Shown: positions 46,175 to 57,965, counted from the stretch's first letter. The stretch is DNA of 64,000 bases from Linyphia triangularis (GCA_963978545.1 OZ021729.1:15238501-15302500), one strand, 5' to 3'. Numbers and translations are program-made. Notes: generated from the letters alone by a model not told the origin.

Positions 46175-47179
46175 TACAATTTATTTTTTATCTTAGAGGT
46201 CTACAAAATTTCTAATAAATAACAACAAACTCAAGTTTTTACAAAATTTTCAATGTGTGCAACTTCGGCTACAATAATAATTCAGACTCGGAGAAAAAAT
46301 AAACGTAGAGCTTCTTTTAAAACAGCTCTAAACCTTCAAGTGAACTAAAATTTCCCCTTCGACGGTTTTTATATTCTTGCGATCAAAACATCCAAAGCAA
46401 TCGATCTGTCTATCAGCACGTGAAACATTGTAGAGACATATTTTGATTAAATCCTATCCGTTGTCACAACTGTCAGCCTGAATTATTGCGAGTAATAAAT
46501 AAATATAAGATAATAAAATTCAAAAGAGAAATATGTACACCATTTACAATTATGTACGGAAAAACTGCCTGACAAAAAACTGGTACTCAAAACCATACAC
46601 AACAATGATTTTTAGATTTTCATACATCCTTTATTAATATTTGTTTCATTCCCTTTATAGTTTTTTTGTTGGTCGTAACTGAATTGGATCTCTAAATTCA
46701 AAAAAGTGTCATGTCTCAATGAAAATTATAAGATCTTGACTCCTTTTTCAACTAACTAATCCATTAAATGCAAAATAAAATAAAATATGTGTTTACCTCT
46801 TCAAAGAAGTTGGATTGTGATAGTGTCACTAAAAGCCCCCTTCTACACATATATATGGTATATCAGATATAGATACCAAGACTGCGCAATTTAGAGGCAA
46901 TAAGAAGTAATATATCACCCTGATAAGCTTGACCACACATGCTATAAAAAAAAATGCGTCTGATACAAGGAATTTCTAATAATTAAAAATCATTCAGTTG
47001 GTGAGCTTGGTGAAACATTTGACAAGAAAATATGTCATCAAATTACCCATTACTCCAGTATCTTTATTCATAGCCATTATATGAACTTCCATTAGAGTTA
47101 AACAAAGAACTCTTCTGGTCACATTTTAAATAACTTCCAGTTGAATTTCATGTACTTCAGTAGCATAAATACGATGGTC
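45901..47179. other. AT-rich stretch, nothing recognised
   Basis: Contains an A-run of nearly 30 bases at about 46,145-46,171. The frames at 45,886-46,089 and 46,033-46,215 are without motifs. No element ends were identified. Confidence 0.55.
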
Positions 47180-47265
47180 AATATCGCTCGACACTGGCTA
47201 ATCCCTATGTGGACCGTTGTAGACTGGCCATTGCTATGGATCTTGGCCAATTCAGTGCTGTATTA
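47180..47265 (-). repeat. Dispersed repeat fragment, inverted partner of 4,590-4,690
   Basis: AATATCGCTCGACACTGGCT and TGGCCATTGCTATGGATCTTGG match the 4.6 kb copy as reverse complement with a few substitutions. Confidence 0.7.
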
Positions 47266-47598
47266 ACATGACAGATGTCTGTATCCTATATAGGTTTACA
47301 GAATTAGTGAAGCTGATCTTCGCTCCCCATTTCAAGTACTTCCGATCGTAACACAGTTGTGTTCACACCAAGACCTTTAATTTGACATATCGCATGAGTC
47401 CGTAGCATTTGTATATTTGCTATATAACAATGATGGCTTCTAACAGATGGATATGGTCTTTATACAATCTTCATCAATTCAGTGACGTGAGTAAACTGAT
47501 CTTAAAATTTATTTTGTTCAGTGTGGTCATGTCTTTGATGATCCTTCATTTTTACAGTACATTGTAATAGATACAAGTAAAAACCTTTTAATATGTAA

Positions 47599-48300
47599 CT
47601 AGGGATGTGGAACATTGCAAAACTTTCAATTTAATTTTTTTTTTAATTTTTTCCCATTTCGGAACATCTAAATTTCAAAAAAGATATCTAGGAATATATC
47701 TGTCTATGTGTCTGTGGTCATAACTCCCGAACTAATTAACCTAGGATGTTCAAATTTTATGTGCGGGTTAGTGGTAACCATGAGAGACCTACCATTAAGG
47801 TTTTCGTCAAAACATAACATGCGCATAAAGGAGATGGCATTGAAAAAATCATGTTTTTCAATTATTGCTAAAAAAACAGGTTTAACAATTTTGATCAAAA
47901 TCGTTGTGGTAATGTCTCTTAAGATGTTTTAAGCATCCCCGCCTCCGAAATTCCCTTAAAAATGCTTTACTGGCGTAAAAAATTTAAAAACGAATGCTTT
48001 CAACACTGAGTTCTCTTTCTTTGAGCATACCTAATCAACGGTCGTTTTTTCTCCTCTCCTCAGTTTCACTTATAAGAAAGAGTAATATAAGAATTATCAA
48101 AAAGTATATCACCAAAATCACAATTTTGGAGGAGTTTTTTTTTTTTTTTTAAAGAAAAAAAGACCAATATAAGAATTATCACGAAAAATATAGCAAACTG
48201 GCCATTTTTTCTGAATGAATGGTGAAAATATGCAAACGGTAAGTGACACAAATTCACGTCAATATTATAGTGTAATTGAAAGTTGTGTCCACACTTCTAG
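47599..48300 (-). mobile_element. Family A dispersed element, copy A5, both termini present
   Basis: This is the most informative copy. The left end CTAGGGATGTGGAACATTGC then AAAACTTTCAATT and the right end AATTGAAAGTTGTG then TCCACACTTCTAG are inverted repeats of about 30 bp, giving a total of 702 bp. Inside lie TCTATGTGTCTGTGGTCATA, GACCTACCATTAAGGTTTTC, CATCCCCGCCTCCGAAATTC and TTTCTCCTCTCCTCAGTTTC. No transposase frame is present, so it is a non-autonomous DNA element. Superfamily unknown. Confidence 0.9.
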
Positions 48301-48502
48301 TTTAAATTAAAGTTGGCTTCATTAAAAACTGGATTGAATACACTTACATTGCTCTTCTTTAAAAATTATTAATGTATGTAGTCAATAATATTTATATGTT
48401 ATGTAGTCAAAAAATAAAGTATATTTTATGTAGTCAGAGAACATTTATACACCTATCTATATAATTGTTTCATATAATATATAGCGTGTAGCAGGCATGT
48501 AA

Positions 48503-48536
<34 letters not shown>

Positions 48537-48730
48537 TCAAATCAATTCAAAGTATTTTTAACAACAATTATCAATAAATTTGTAGTAAAAATAACAATAA
48601 AAGTACACAAAGTTTCACCTCGAAGAAGTTTAGAAAATCGAAAATACACATTTAAAGTGTTTAGTTTTTACCTTTAATTTAGATATCATAACTAGTACAA
48701 TAAATAATTTCATCATTCGCAAATACAGAT
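48301..48730. other. AT-rich stretch with three TATGTAGTCA-like repeats and an A-run
   Basis: TATGTAGTCAATAATATTTA, TATGTAGTCAAAAAATAAAG and TATGTAGTCAGAGAACATTT follow each other from 48,374, a short irregular tandem repeat. An A-run of about 33 bases is at 48,501-48,533. No gene. Confidence 0.6.
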
Positions 48731-48846
48731 GCATCCCATATAGCACACATCCTCCCAGGGAGGTCCCTGGGAAGTCATTCGTAGTCCCGGGGATGATTTG
48801 AGACTTCCTAGGGACCTCCCTGAGAGGATGTGTGCTATAAGGGATC
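48731..48846. repeat. Compact GC-rich palindrome (hairpin) with ~40-bp arms
   Basis: Arms 48,731-48,775 and 48,802-48,846 pair through ATAGCACACATCCTC, GGGAGGTCCCTGGGAAGTC and their complements, with a few mismatches and a 26-base loop. The left arm itself contains a smaller palindrome (CCCAGGGAGGTCCCTGGG). The GC content contrasts with the surroundings. It is adjacent to the start of family A copy A6 but is not found in the other copies. It may be a small foldback MITE or a hairpin RNA locus. Confidence 0.82.
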
Positions 48847-48856
48847 ATAATAAAAA

Positions 48857-49498
48857 TTAGGGTATGGAACATCGCAGAACTTTCAATTACATTACATTTC
48901 TGATGTGAATTTGTGTCATTTACCATTTTTATATTTTCATCATTCGCTTAGAAAAAAATTGCCAGTTTGGTGATATTTTTGCGATAATTCTTATATGGGT
49001 CTTTAAAAAAATTGTCATATTTTCCTTTCTTATAAATGAAACTAAGGAGAGGAGAAAAAGCGATCGTTAATGAGCTATGTTCAAGCAAAGAGAACTCTGT
49101 GTTGAAGGCATTCGTTTTTCTACTTTTATGCCATTAAAGCATTTTTACGGAAATTTCGGAGGTGGGGATATTTAGCACACCTAAAGAGGCATTACCATAG
49201 ATATTATCAATATCGTTCAGCCGTTTTTTCAGAAATCATTGAAAAACACGATTTTTTCAATGGCAGCTACCTTATACGCATGCGTGATTTTGACGAAGAC
49301 CTTAATGACCTCCACCTATCCGCACACCAAATTTGAACATCGTTGGTCTATTCTTTCGGGAGTTATGCTGACCACAGGCACACAAACAGACATTTTTCCT
49401 AGATCTCTCTTTTAAAATCAGGACGTTCCAAAACGTGGAGAAACGCGCGAAAAAAATCTTTCATTAGCCCTTGTATACCATATGGGTAATTGAAAGTA
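48857..49498 (+). mobile_element. Family A dispersed element, copy A6
   Basis: Complete or nearly so. It starts TAGGGTATGGAACATCGCAG then AACTTTCAATTACA and contains AAACTAAGGAGAGGAGAAAA, TTTCGGAGGTGGGGATATTT, GCAGCTACCTTATACGCATG, ATCGTTGGTCTATTC and CCAAAACGTGGAG. It ends TATGGGTAATTGAAAGT. Opposite in orientation to copy A5, which lies 560 bp to the left. Confidence 0.87.
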
Positions 49499-49719
49499 AA
49501 ATACTCAAAGTTTTATATCTTAATTTATACGAGTAATTACAATGTACGAACCGAACAAGAATGCAACATTAGCACTGACAAGAAATTATACTTAAGCAGT
49601 TATTTCAATCATTATCATGGTATAGAAAAACCAATTTACGATTTCGTTCCTTTGATATTTTCCAATCTTCCCCAAGTCACTAAAAAAGTCCCGTTAATAT
49701 CAGCCTCAAGTTAAGACTG

Positions 49720-50090
49720 AAAGTGTTTTATATGCGGGATGAAACCCTCTTTTTCTCCACGTCTCGCCCATTGATTCTCAGCAAAGGAGCAGCAAGTCAA
49801 GTAGCAAAACTGATTATCTTCGAGATCCCGCGGTGTCCAGTCCAAATAATGGTCCAGAATGGCTGTGCTTTAGTATCTCATAAAAACAGGGCGCTCCTCA
49901 TCCTAAACAGCTGTTAGATGCGCTGACAGCACGCCCTCCTGGGACATTCCACGGTTGAGGAAGTGGGTTTCCAGACATTGGCGATGTCGGTTTGTCGCCA
50001 AAGTGGACATTTATGCTTATCGGTTGGAACGGGGTTTTCAATGTGTAAGTCTCCGACGTAACAAACTACTGTCTTCGCCTTTTTTTTTTT
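49720..50090. other. Unique GC-richer island, possible regulatory element
   Basis: High-complexity sequence around AGCAAAGGAGCAGCAAGTCA and AACAGCTGTTAGATGCGCTG (E-box CAGCTG), with no repeat copies and no credible protein (frames at 49,723-49,917 and minus 49,914-50,102 lack motifs). A GTAAGT donor-like site at 50,044 follows TTCAATGT on the plus strand but no acceptor-bounded exon is evident. Confidence 0.3.
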
Positions 50091-50176
50091 TTTTAATTGC
50101 AAAATATTTTAAACAAGGGTTTCAATAAATTAATGCCGCATTTTGTTACTAATATGCGTTAGGTCTTAGTGCCCAG

Positions 50177-50357
50177 GCCGACCAAACGGTATAGTGGTTA
50201 GGGTGCTAGCTTCTAGTCCGCGTGGTTGCGGGTTCGAGTCCCGTGTTGGCATGGGTGTTTGTAAATGTATGTTGGTTTGTCTAATGACGAATGTTTCGGC
50301 GCATTATAGCTTTCGTGTTGCTGGCGGCGCCAGATAATCTGAAAACAACCAACCAGC
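50177..50357 (+). mobile_element. tRNA-derived SINE, copy 1, with 12-bp target duplication
   Basis: Starts GCCGACCAAACGG. The A-box region TATAGTGGTTAGGGTGC and B box GGTTCGAGTCC are spaced as in a tRNA gene, and GTTGGC closes the acceptor stem. A tRNA-unrelated body follows (GGTGTTTGTAAATGTATG, CTAATGACGAATGTTT, GGCGCATTATAGC, GGCGCCAGATAATCTG) and it ends in AAAACAACCAACC. Flanks CTTAGTGCCCAG (50,165-50,176) and CTTAGTACCCAG (50,358-50,369) form a 12-bp duplication with one mismatch. About 88% identical by eye to the copy at 61,275. Transcription would be by RNA polymerase III from the internal boxes. Minus-strand frame 50,213-50,407 is an artefact. Confidence 0.93.
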
Positions 50358-50369
50358 CTTAGTACCCAG

Positions 50370-52644
50370 TGGTTAGGCATCAATGGTTCGAATTTCAACA
50401 TGACCAACTTTTAATGCTTCTTAATTTCCATTCACATCTTGCTCTAGCTCAGCCTTCTAAAACTTTCCGTTCACTTTGGATCCGAGTTATTGTTTCGAAT
50501 GAATGTTTTAGAACATTCCATCTATGTATATAAGAGAAGCACTTGAACTGAGTGGAGCACATGACCGTTTTTTCTGCATCTAAACGTTGCTTGCTCATCA
50601 ATAAATACCAACGAATTATAGAAATAATTGCAAGTCTTGTATGCCTTACAAAGTGAATTTGAAGTAAAAAATTATACGGGACAATATTAAGGAATGCTTT
50701 TGTTTTTTGGTTTTGGCGTTTTCTCAATCCTTCCCAGGGTTTTATGGTCCAGGGATAGCAGATTAACAAATTGAAAGTGAAAAAACTTGATTTTTTAAAA
50801 ACTATTTGAAAAAAATATCGAGTAAAAACTTAAAACGCCTTTTTTCAAATGACGGACACTTAATCTCCCAAACTACTCGGTCGATTTCAATGATTTTTGT
50901 CTTGTTTTGTTCGTTGAGATGTTTTGTATGCCAGTTTACAACATTTTACCAAAAAAATTAATTATAAATTTTTTTTAGCAAAGAATAGTGAAAAACAGGT
51001 GTGCTTTTTCAACCATTTTTTCAAACATCTGCCTTTTTTTTTCTCTTTTTTTTTGGCAATTTGTGGTAAATTGTTACGTAAGGAACCTTTCTTTTGAAGA
51101 TTCCGGGTTTTTTTTTTTCTGTTTCAGATTTATCAACATCACTGTCCGTCGTGGGACACCATTTTTTTTTAGGCTTCGCACTTTGGTGCCTCCTGGATTG
51201 TTGTTAAAGAATGAAATTGGGAAAAAATCAGGTATTTTTGTATTCTATAAGCTTCAAGTAAATGTTAAAAAAAAAATCTGTGTAATATCTTATACAGGAC
51301 CTGAATAAAAATTATTGAAAATGTTGTATTTTTTAGCTTTCCAAGGTGGTCAGGTACCTTAAGAGAATATGAATATTGGGTACTTACGTTTTATACAATC
51401 GACCTTTGGAGAATTTTTTTCTAACGACAAAAAGTTCAAACCACCTGACCTCTTTGTAGGTCCTATTCGTATCGAACTACTGTCGGAATCTTCCTGAGGG
51501 ATGGGTCAGTTATTCTACAGACCATCCATCCTGACTGACCACTTCGATGGATAACGGAAATGCGTTTGACGAACTTTCTGTTTTTGATAACTGCATACGG
51601 GTTAGTAGGTAAATACCGAACATTGTTAGAAAATCGTTTTTGTTGTAATATGTTTCGAAGTTGAAAGCGAGGAGCAACTTTGTATTTTTTTTTTTTTTTT
51701 TAAATTGCTGCATTAAAAAAATATTTATATAAATTAAATTTTGTTCTAAAAGATCCTATCTCTTATTTATTAAACTATCTAAAAATAAATTAATCCTATA
51801 AAAATAATGGTTTGGTTTTTAAAAATAAAAGTTATTGTAATATCAAGTTTATTTCTTTAAAATCGCATCCTTCGGGAATTGTGCAATAACGACCATCTAG
51901 AAGGAAAAAAAAAAAAAAAAAAAGAATCTTAGGTGACATTGCACAAGACCTGTTAAGCAATTGAAATAAAATCTTCAAAAATTTTTAATAACTCTTTTTA
52001 AAAATATTTATTCTTTGCTTACATTATTTACTTAATTTAACTTTTTTTTTTTTTTTTTTTTTGGTAATGATTAAGCTCCTTTTAACGCCATTACTTTTCT
52101 TATTGAAGCATAAAATTCCTCATAAAACATTTAAACAATGCCAGAAAGATGCTTGACTCATGTTCGATTGATTAGTTTGTGTATTCGGAATATTTTTAGC
52201 ATGTTAACTATAAGTGTCTTAAGTTCAAATAAATTCAAACATCTTTTGACATGCGAATTTAGGCTAGTAGTGAAATTTGAAGTAAAAACCGTTAGAAAGT
52301 ACCTTAATGAGCGAATCAGTTTCTTTAAAAAATAGCACACATAATAAAATCACATTCGTAGTTTGTTATATCAATATAAAAAATAGCAATATTGCATTGA
52401 AAAGCATCGTTTTTGCTCTAAGAAACAATCCTAGTTTGTAGTTTAACATTAGAACTAGAACTATTTCAATGTGTCTCATGAAATTGTATTTAATCTCTTG
52501 CACTTCTGACACAAAAAATCAAAAATTACAAATTTCATATGATGATACCTATCTTCCAAGTGAAAGAATTATCTATGGTCGTATAATTCTACAAATCGTT
52601 AATTTTCAAAAATGACTATTACCCTCCTAATGAAATCTATATAT
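50370..52644. other. AT-rich stretch; possible element head at 50,850-50,940
   Basis: The segment CAAACTACTCGGTCGATTTC then AATGATTTTTGTC at about 50,870-50,905 is similar to the left part of the Helentron-like element at 52.67 kb (AAACTGCTCAACCAATTTCA). Frames at minus 50,449-50,769 (106 codons) and plus 50,988-51,308 (106 codons) have no recognisable domain; the latter is homopolymer-rich. T-runs lie at 51,686 and 52,044, and an A-run at 51,905. Confidence 0.45.
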
Positions 52645-53413
52645 TTAATAGGCAATACGTTTTTTGGGGTTAGTCCGTCCGCCTAAACTGCTCAACCAAT
52701 TTCAATGATCAAGGTGTCATTTTAAAGGAAATAAGCTGTAGATTTGCCAAAACGTGCCAAAATAATTTATTAACACTTTATTAATGAGTTAAATTTCAAT
52801 ATTTTTCATCATTAAACTACTACAAAGCCTCAATGATTATGAATATATGATTGGCAACATCCTTACGTATGTAAACAACAAACCGGCTGCTCAGGGTTTC
52901 AACCAAACAACCAACCGTTGCTAATTTTAAAGCTATATGTAAACAACAAACCCATTGCTAATTTTAAAGCTCTTTTTAAACTCTTCGTTTCAAAGTTGAT
53001 TTTTTCTGTTTTTCTGAAGCATTTTTGTATTAGAGTAATTATATTTTGAAGTATTTCTATCCAGAAAATGCTTCGCGTTGGACGTCGTTCTCTAACGGGG
53101 CGACTTATCAGAATAAATAAAAGATATTGGGACTTCAATGTTAGGGCATAGCTAATGAAGTTTTAAGTCAGAATGTTGGCGGATAGTATATTTAACTTTC
53201 TATTATGAAACTTGCAATTTGGGTGTTTTCTCTATTAGGCCTTACATTAAATTTATAAAAATTTGGTTACATTTTTTATGGCTGGCAAACCTATTCGAGA
53301 GCAGCAAGATGTTTTAACCACAAATTCGAGCGGCAAAGACGCTCAATCCGAGCGCAGCGAGGCGTTTGGGGGTTGGCGAGCGTTAGCGAGCTGGGGGCGA
53401 AGCCCCCTAGTAT
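52645..53413 (+). mobile_element. Helentron/Helitron-like non-autonomous element, 3' end recognisable
   Basis: The left part has TTTTTTGGGGTTAGTCCGTC then AACTGCTCAACCAATTTCAATGA, a head phrase common in invertebrate Helitron-type repeats. The right end is GC-rich with GCGCAGCGAGGCG, GCGAGCGTTAGCGAGC and the terminal hairpin GGGGGCGAAGCCCCC followed directly by TAGT. CTAG followed by T fits the CTRR^T Helitron 3' rule, and no inverted repeats or target duplication are seen, as expected. The 5' border is approximate. A frame at 53,263-53,529 runs through the GC-rich end but has no RepHel motif. Confidence 0.5.
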
Positions 53414-53568
53414 TAATTAATGCAATACTTTTCTCTTTGAGAATAATTAAAAAAAAAATCATTGAATATATTTTTGAAATCATTTCCTTATTGATTGATT
53501 ATTTTTTTTACAAATCGCAGCCATGTTAAATAAGAACAAATAATAAAAATACAAAAAATATTTTTTTA

Positions 53569-54174
<606 letters not shown>

Positions 54175-54625
54175 GGGAACATCTCACACTTTTCTTTCAA
54201 TTACACTATAACACCGGTTACTGAAGTTAAATTTAAAATCCGTTTTCATACTTTCTTTAATTTGAAAAAAAAAAAAAAAAAAAAAAAAATGCCTATTCGG
54301 AAGTATTTTTTGGTGATAATTATTCCATTTGCTAAAAAATTAAAATATTAGAGCTGATTTTGGTGATTGCTTGAAGACATAAATTTTTTAATGGCAGCTA
54401 CCTAATGCGCATCCTTTATTTTTATTATTTTACTTAAGGACAAGATCCATGGCAACCACTGACCTATATGCAAAAGTTCCACTGACTACAGACATCTATT
54501 CTATACCACTTTTTTGGACTCAGTACGTTCCAAAACGTGTGGGAATGCAAAACGAAAAAAAATTTTTTTTTTTTTTCAATACCGAATGCAATATTTTTAT
54601 TATTCTACATATAGGATAATTAAAG
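54175..54625 (+). mobile_element. Family A dispersed element, copy A7, diverged and internally deleted
   Basis: Starts TTAGGGGTGGGGAACATCTC, then CTTTCAATTACACTATAACA. The GGTGGGG core is missing. Later parts are recognisable as GGCAGCTACCTAATGCGCAT, ACCACTGACCTATATGC and CCAAAACGTGTGGGAATG. An A-run of about 23 bases is at 54,267-54,289. Confidence 0.72.
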
Positions 54626-54659
54626 TAATAAATATTATCTTATGATATAGTTAGTAACG

Positions 54660-55400
54660 TTTTAAACTCCACCTGCACTAATTCTCGCCAAATAGAGCGC
54701 ATTTATCACCCCATGGCATCCCAGCCCAAAGGGTAAAAAAACCCGAAGGCACCGTAAGAATGCGCAATCCAATCTCAAGAGATCACAGCGAAGAGGGCAG
54801 GGAGGGTCTGAAGAGGCCAGTCCCAGGCCAATCTCTGGCCAACATGCCCCCCTCCCTATTGGCCCACGACATCCCACCCACATCAACAAAACACACACAG
54901 CCAAGCAAGAGATCACAAAATTGGAAAAATTTAAAATGGACCACGGCAGCGACGTAATACCCATGGGTTCCAGAGCAGGAAGAAAAAAACAGTTCGGATA
55001 TATACACTATGTATTAGGCAATCTTGGCCGCATGCCCTGTTTAGGGGGGGAGATTGGCCCCAGTCCCATGGAGGGGGCAGGGGCATTTATGTGCTAAACC
55101 CCGCTGGTTTTCATTTTTAAACCCCCACCTCCCCTCCGCACTTGGAATCAAAATGAAAAATCCAGATCAGTTGCGATTTCTCACTTACTTTTCGGAAGAG
55201 GCGGAAACTGGGTCCTCTGGAGGTTTGGCAAGTTGGAATTTCGAATCGCGAAAGGTTTCCTTCCTGGGATTATTATTACTTTTTTTGGCGTTTTCTTTTA
55301 ACGAAATTCCTTCTGTGAGGAATATTTTTTGTTGTTGTTGTTACGTTGAGCGAACTGGTTTGCTTTGTGATTTAGTTGGTTAGGGTTTTTGGTATTTTTT
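54660..55400. other. Largest GC-rich unique island in the window
   Basis: Clearly GC-richer than its surroundings (for example 54,780-54,870 and 55,030-55,140, with CCCCTCCC and GGGGGGGAG tracts). Non-repetitive within the window. Frames (minus 54,662-54,964; plus 55,054-55,383) show no domain or splice-bounded exon. A promoter, enhancer or untranslated exon is possible. Nothing in the sequence decides between these. Confidence 0.35.
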
Positions 55401-56789
55401 ATTTTTTTTTTGCTTTCAAGAGTGATCTGGATCTTGGTTTGGGTGGAAGAAGGGGTTATGGTTCTTTTTTAAACTGATGGGACATGCCGGAGGGATGCTT
55501 GCCCAATTGAGAAGAGGGGATTGTATCCGATTTTAGAGTATTCCCGGATTCCTCGAGATGAGATTTTCGCTTTGGATTGTTTACTGCATCCTGGAGCTTA
55601 TAAAGTAAGTGGAGGTTCGGGAAATATTTTTTTTTCTTAAAAAAATACCAATGTGAAAAATTACGCACTTACTGAATATTTTACGATTTTCTTTAAGCAT
55701 TCTCACCCTATTTAATTTTGATTTCTCAACTGCTTTGATTGAAAACCTTGAACAAAAATTAAAACGCACATTTTATATATTTTGAAATCTTTATTCTTTT
55801 TATAGTGTGCTGGTTATTACGTCGCTGGGAAATGATACTCCCATAGAATGGCTTTGAAAACCTGCAACAACAAGCATGTCTGTGTTGAGTGAAAGTACAG
55901 GTTGGACATACAGTCATGTAATCATTTTCAATAGCTATATTTAGCATGCTGCAGTTAATGTAAAGCTGCTAACATTGCACACCACAAAATAGAACCAACT
56001 TCGCTTGTTCTGTAGGATCTCAAACCACACAAGACCATCAACGTGGTTCTTGATTTTTCTGGCATATTTCTTCTGTTTATTATTGTACCATTATGAAGTT
56101 TTTTGCAGACGTGTACATTAGCTTAAGGACGACACATAATTTTAAGTATTATGTTTTCTCTACTATCCTTTCAAATTCTCACTAATCATTTGACACCCAA
56201 TAAATTCGTCTAATTGTTCTCTATTAATCTACTTTGAAGTACTCAACATATCAAGAATTTTTATTGGATTTCTGAAACGATTCTCTCTTATTAAGTCCTT
56301 TTATTTTCGGATTTCATTGAGCTGTTGCTGTTTTGTATTTCATTGCTATCGTATAATTAGTGGCTTGTGAGATATGCACTTAGATCAAGCTGGATCATTA
56401 TACCTCTCATATAAATTCTTAAATGTATAGCTTGCAACATGCAACTTCCAAAACTTAATGCTTTGATTGCTATTCATTTATGAGCATTTTATGTCCTATA
56501 TTTCGAATCGGAATTTTTTTTTTTTGACTATGTATTTTATATGTTTTATTATCAAGTCTCTGAACTTTTTGTACAAGTTTCCGATACTTTGTGTGTGTGT
56601 GGACGGACTTAATGCTTCCATTGCTCTTATTTTGTAAACCAAAAGCTTTATTTAAATTTGGGACTTCAATAAAAATTCTACAAGGTCATTGAAAGTAATA
56701 AATAATCTTAGGGATTACTGTTTGGCACTCAATCGTAATTATTGCTAACTTCTTGAACTAATATATTTTCAAATACTTTAACCCTTTTA
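55401..56789. other. No recognisable gene
   Basis: A donor-like AAAGTAAGTGG at 55,602 follows a moderately complex stretch (55,480-55,600), but no acceptor or frame completes an exon. Minus-strand frames at 55,456-55,668, 55,581-55,769 and 55,759-55,947 have no motif. Confidence 0.45.
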
Positions 56790-57310
56790 GGAACTCATTG
56801 GAAGGCAGAAATCCAATCAGTATGGCAACAGGCATCTGTTGCCAATTCAGAAACAATCCCATTCACTCCTGCTCACAAAATCAAAAATCCTCTTCAATAT
56901 TTCATTTCGGGAGGTGTCCATCCAACTGATAAGCGTGCCAGCCATCTGCTCCAGAACACTCAGTTACCACCATGTCCTAACACACCCATATTACACAACT
57001 CATTAAGGAGCCCCTAATGAAAATAGCCCGACCACAATCTGTTACTTCAACAAGAGATAGAAGGAAAAAGAACTCATTAAGTAATTGACCAGCAATGTCC
57101 CTGCCCATGACGATATGATAGCGATTTACGGGGGCAGCTCTCTCAATAATTCAAAAGGCAAGTGCAAACAATAGGTGAACTGGCGGCGCCCTTGTTTGCG
57201 TGCGTAGGGGCGCAGTCAGTGGGGCGTGGGGCGGCTACTGCTAATTGAGTGCCTATTGCCGCTGATGAGGGACAACAGTGGCGGGTTGGTGGTTAGGGTT
57301 GCTTTCTTTT
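56790..57310. promoter_or_regulatory. Unique island with homeodomain-like words and a GC-rich end
   Basis: High-complexity sequence containing GGCAACAGGCATCTGTTGCC (an inverted repeat, 56,823-56,842), ACTCATTAAGGAG, AACTCATTAAGTAATTG and CTAATTGAGTG, all with ATTA or TAAT cores. It is followed by GC-rich CTGGCGGCGCCC and GGGGCGTGGGGCGGC (57,180-57,240). No reading frame is supported. The layout suggests an enhancer or promoter of a host gene; inference only. Confidence 0.35.
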
Positions 57311-57508
57311 GTGGAGAGTTTCGTGCCAAGTGTGGTGTATATTTTGCTGTCGCTACATTTTGCGTATTGAAGGTTATAGAGAAAAATGTAGTGATGCAAT
57401 AAGTAGAGAAGTTTGTAATGTAGTGCTGAGTTTATACAAGGTGAGACCGAAAAGTAAGGTGACTGATGTCATTTTAATCGCTGTATTATATATTTGCAGA
57501 TAAATACA

Positions 57509-57737
57509 TCACTGTCCTTCAAAGTAGTTCCCGCCGTCTACAATACTCTTCTGACAACGTTTATACAAGTTCTTGAAATTTCTGAAAAAGTCCTCCTTCG
57601 AGACTGTCTTAAGTTCCTTGGTAATAGCAGCTTGAATGTCTGAGGTGCTTGAAAATCGGTTTCCCTTCAGTGTCAATTTCAGTTGTGGAAAGAGAAAAAA
57701 ATCTGCTGGAGCTAGATCAGGGGAATAAGGAGGGTGT
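57509..57737 (-). pseudogene. Mariner transposase C-terminal fragment, left arm
   Basis: Minus-strand frame starting at the palindrome centre reads YSPDLAPADFFLFPQLKLTL, the conserved mariner block holding the third catalytic aspartate (DLAP.DFFLFP). It continues with KTVSKEDFFRNFKNLYKRCQ and ends GGNYFEGQ before a TGA. This is the normal mariner C-terminus of about 75 residues. The DNA-binding domain and the first two catalytic aspartates are missing, so it is inactive as an enzyme. Confidence 0.9.
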
Positions 57738-57755
57738 AATACTGTATATTACACC

Positions 57756-57965
57756 CTCCTAGCGCTAGCTGATTTTTTCCTCTTTCCACAACTGAAATTG
57801 ACACTGAAGGGAAGCCGATTTTCAAGCATCTCAGACATTCAAGCTACAGTTACCAAGGGACTTAAGACAGTCTCAAAGGAGGACTTTTTCAGAAATTTCA
57901 AGAACTTGTATGAACGTTGTCAGAAGTGTATTGTAGAAGGAGGGAACTACTTTGAAGGACAGTGA
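57756..57965 (+). pseudogene. Mariner transposase C-terminal fragment, right arm
   Basis: Mirror image of the left-arm fragment. The frame begins LLALADFFLFP because the SPDLAPA part is disrupted by the small deletion near the centre. It continues with DFFRNFKNLYERCQKCIVEG and ends GGNYFEGQ with TGA at 57,963-57,965. Differences between the two arms are substitutions that largely keep the frame open (for example ITKEL against VTKGL). Confidence 0.88.

Noticed and set aside
50177..50250. Functional tRNA gene
   Set aside because: The anticodon arm does not fold properly, a SINE body follows, and target duplications flank the whole 181-bp unit.
55054..55383. 109-codon plus-strand frame in the GC-rich island
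   Set aside because: No domain, ends in low-complexity leucine/cysteine runs, and no splice support.
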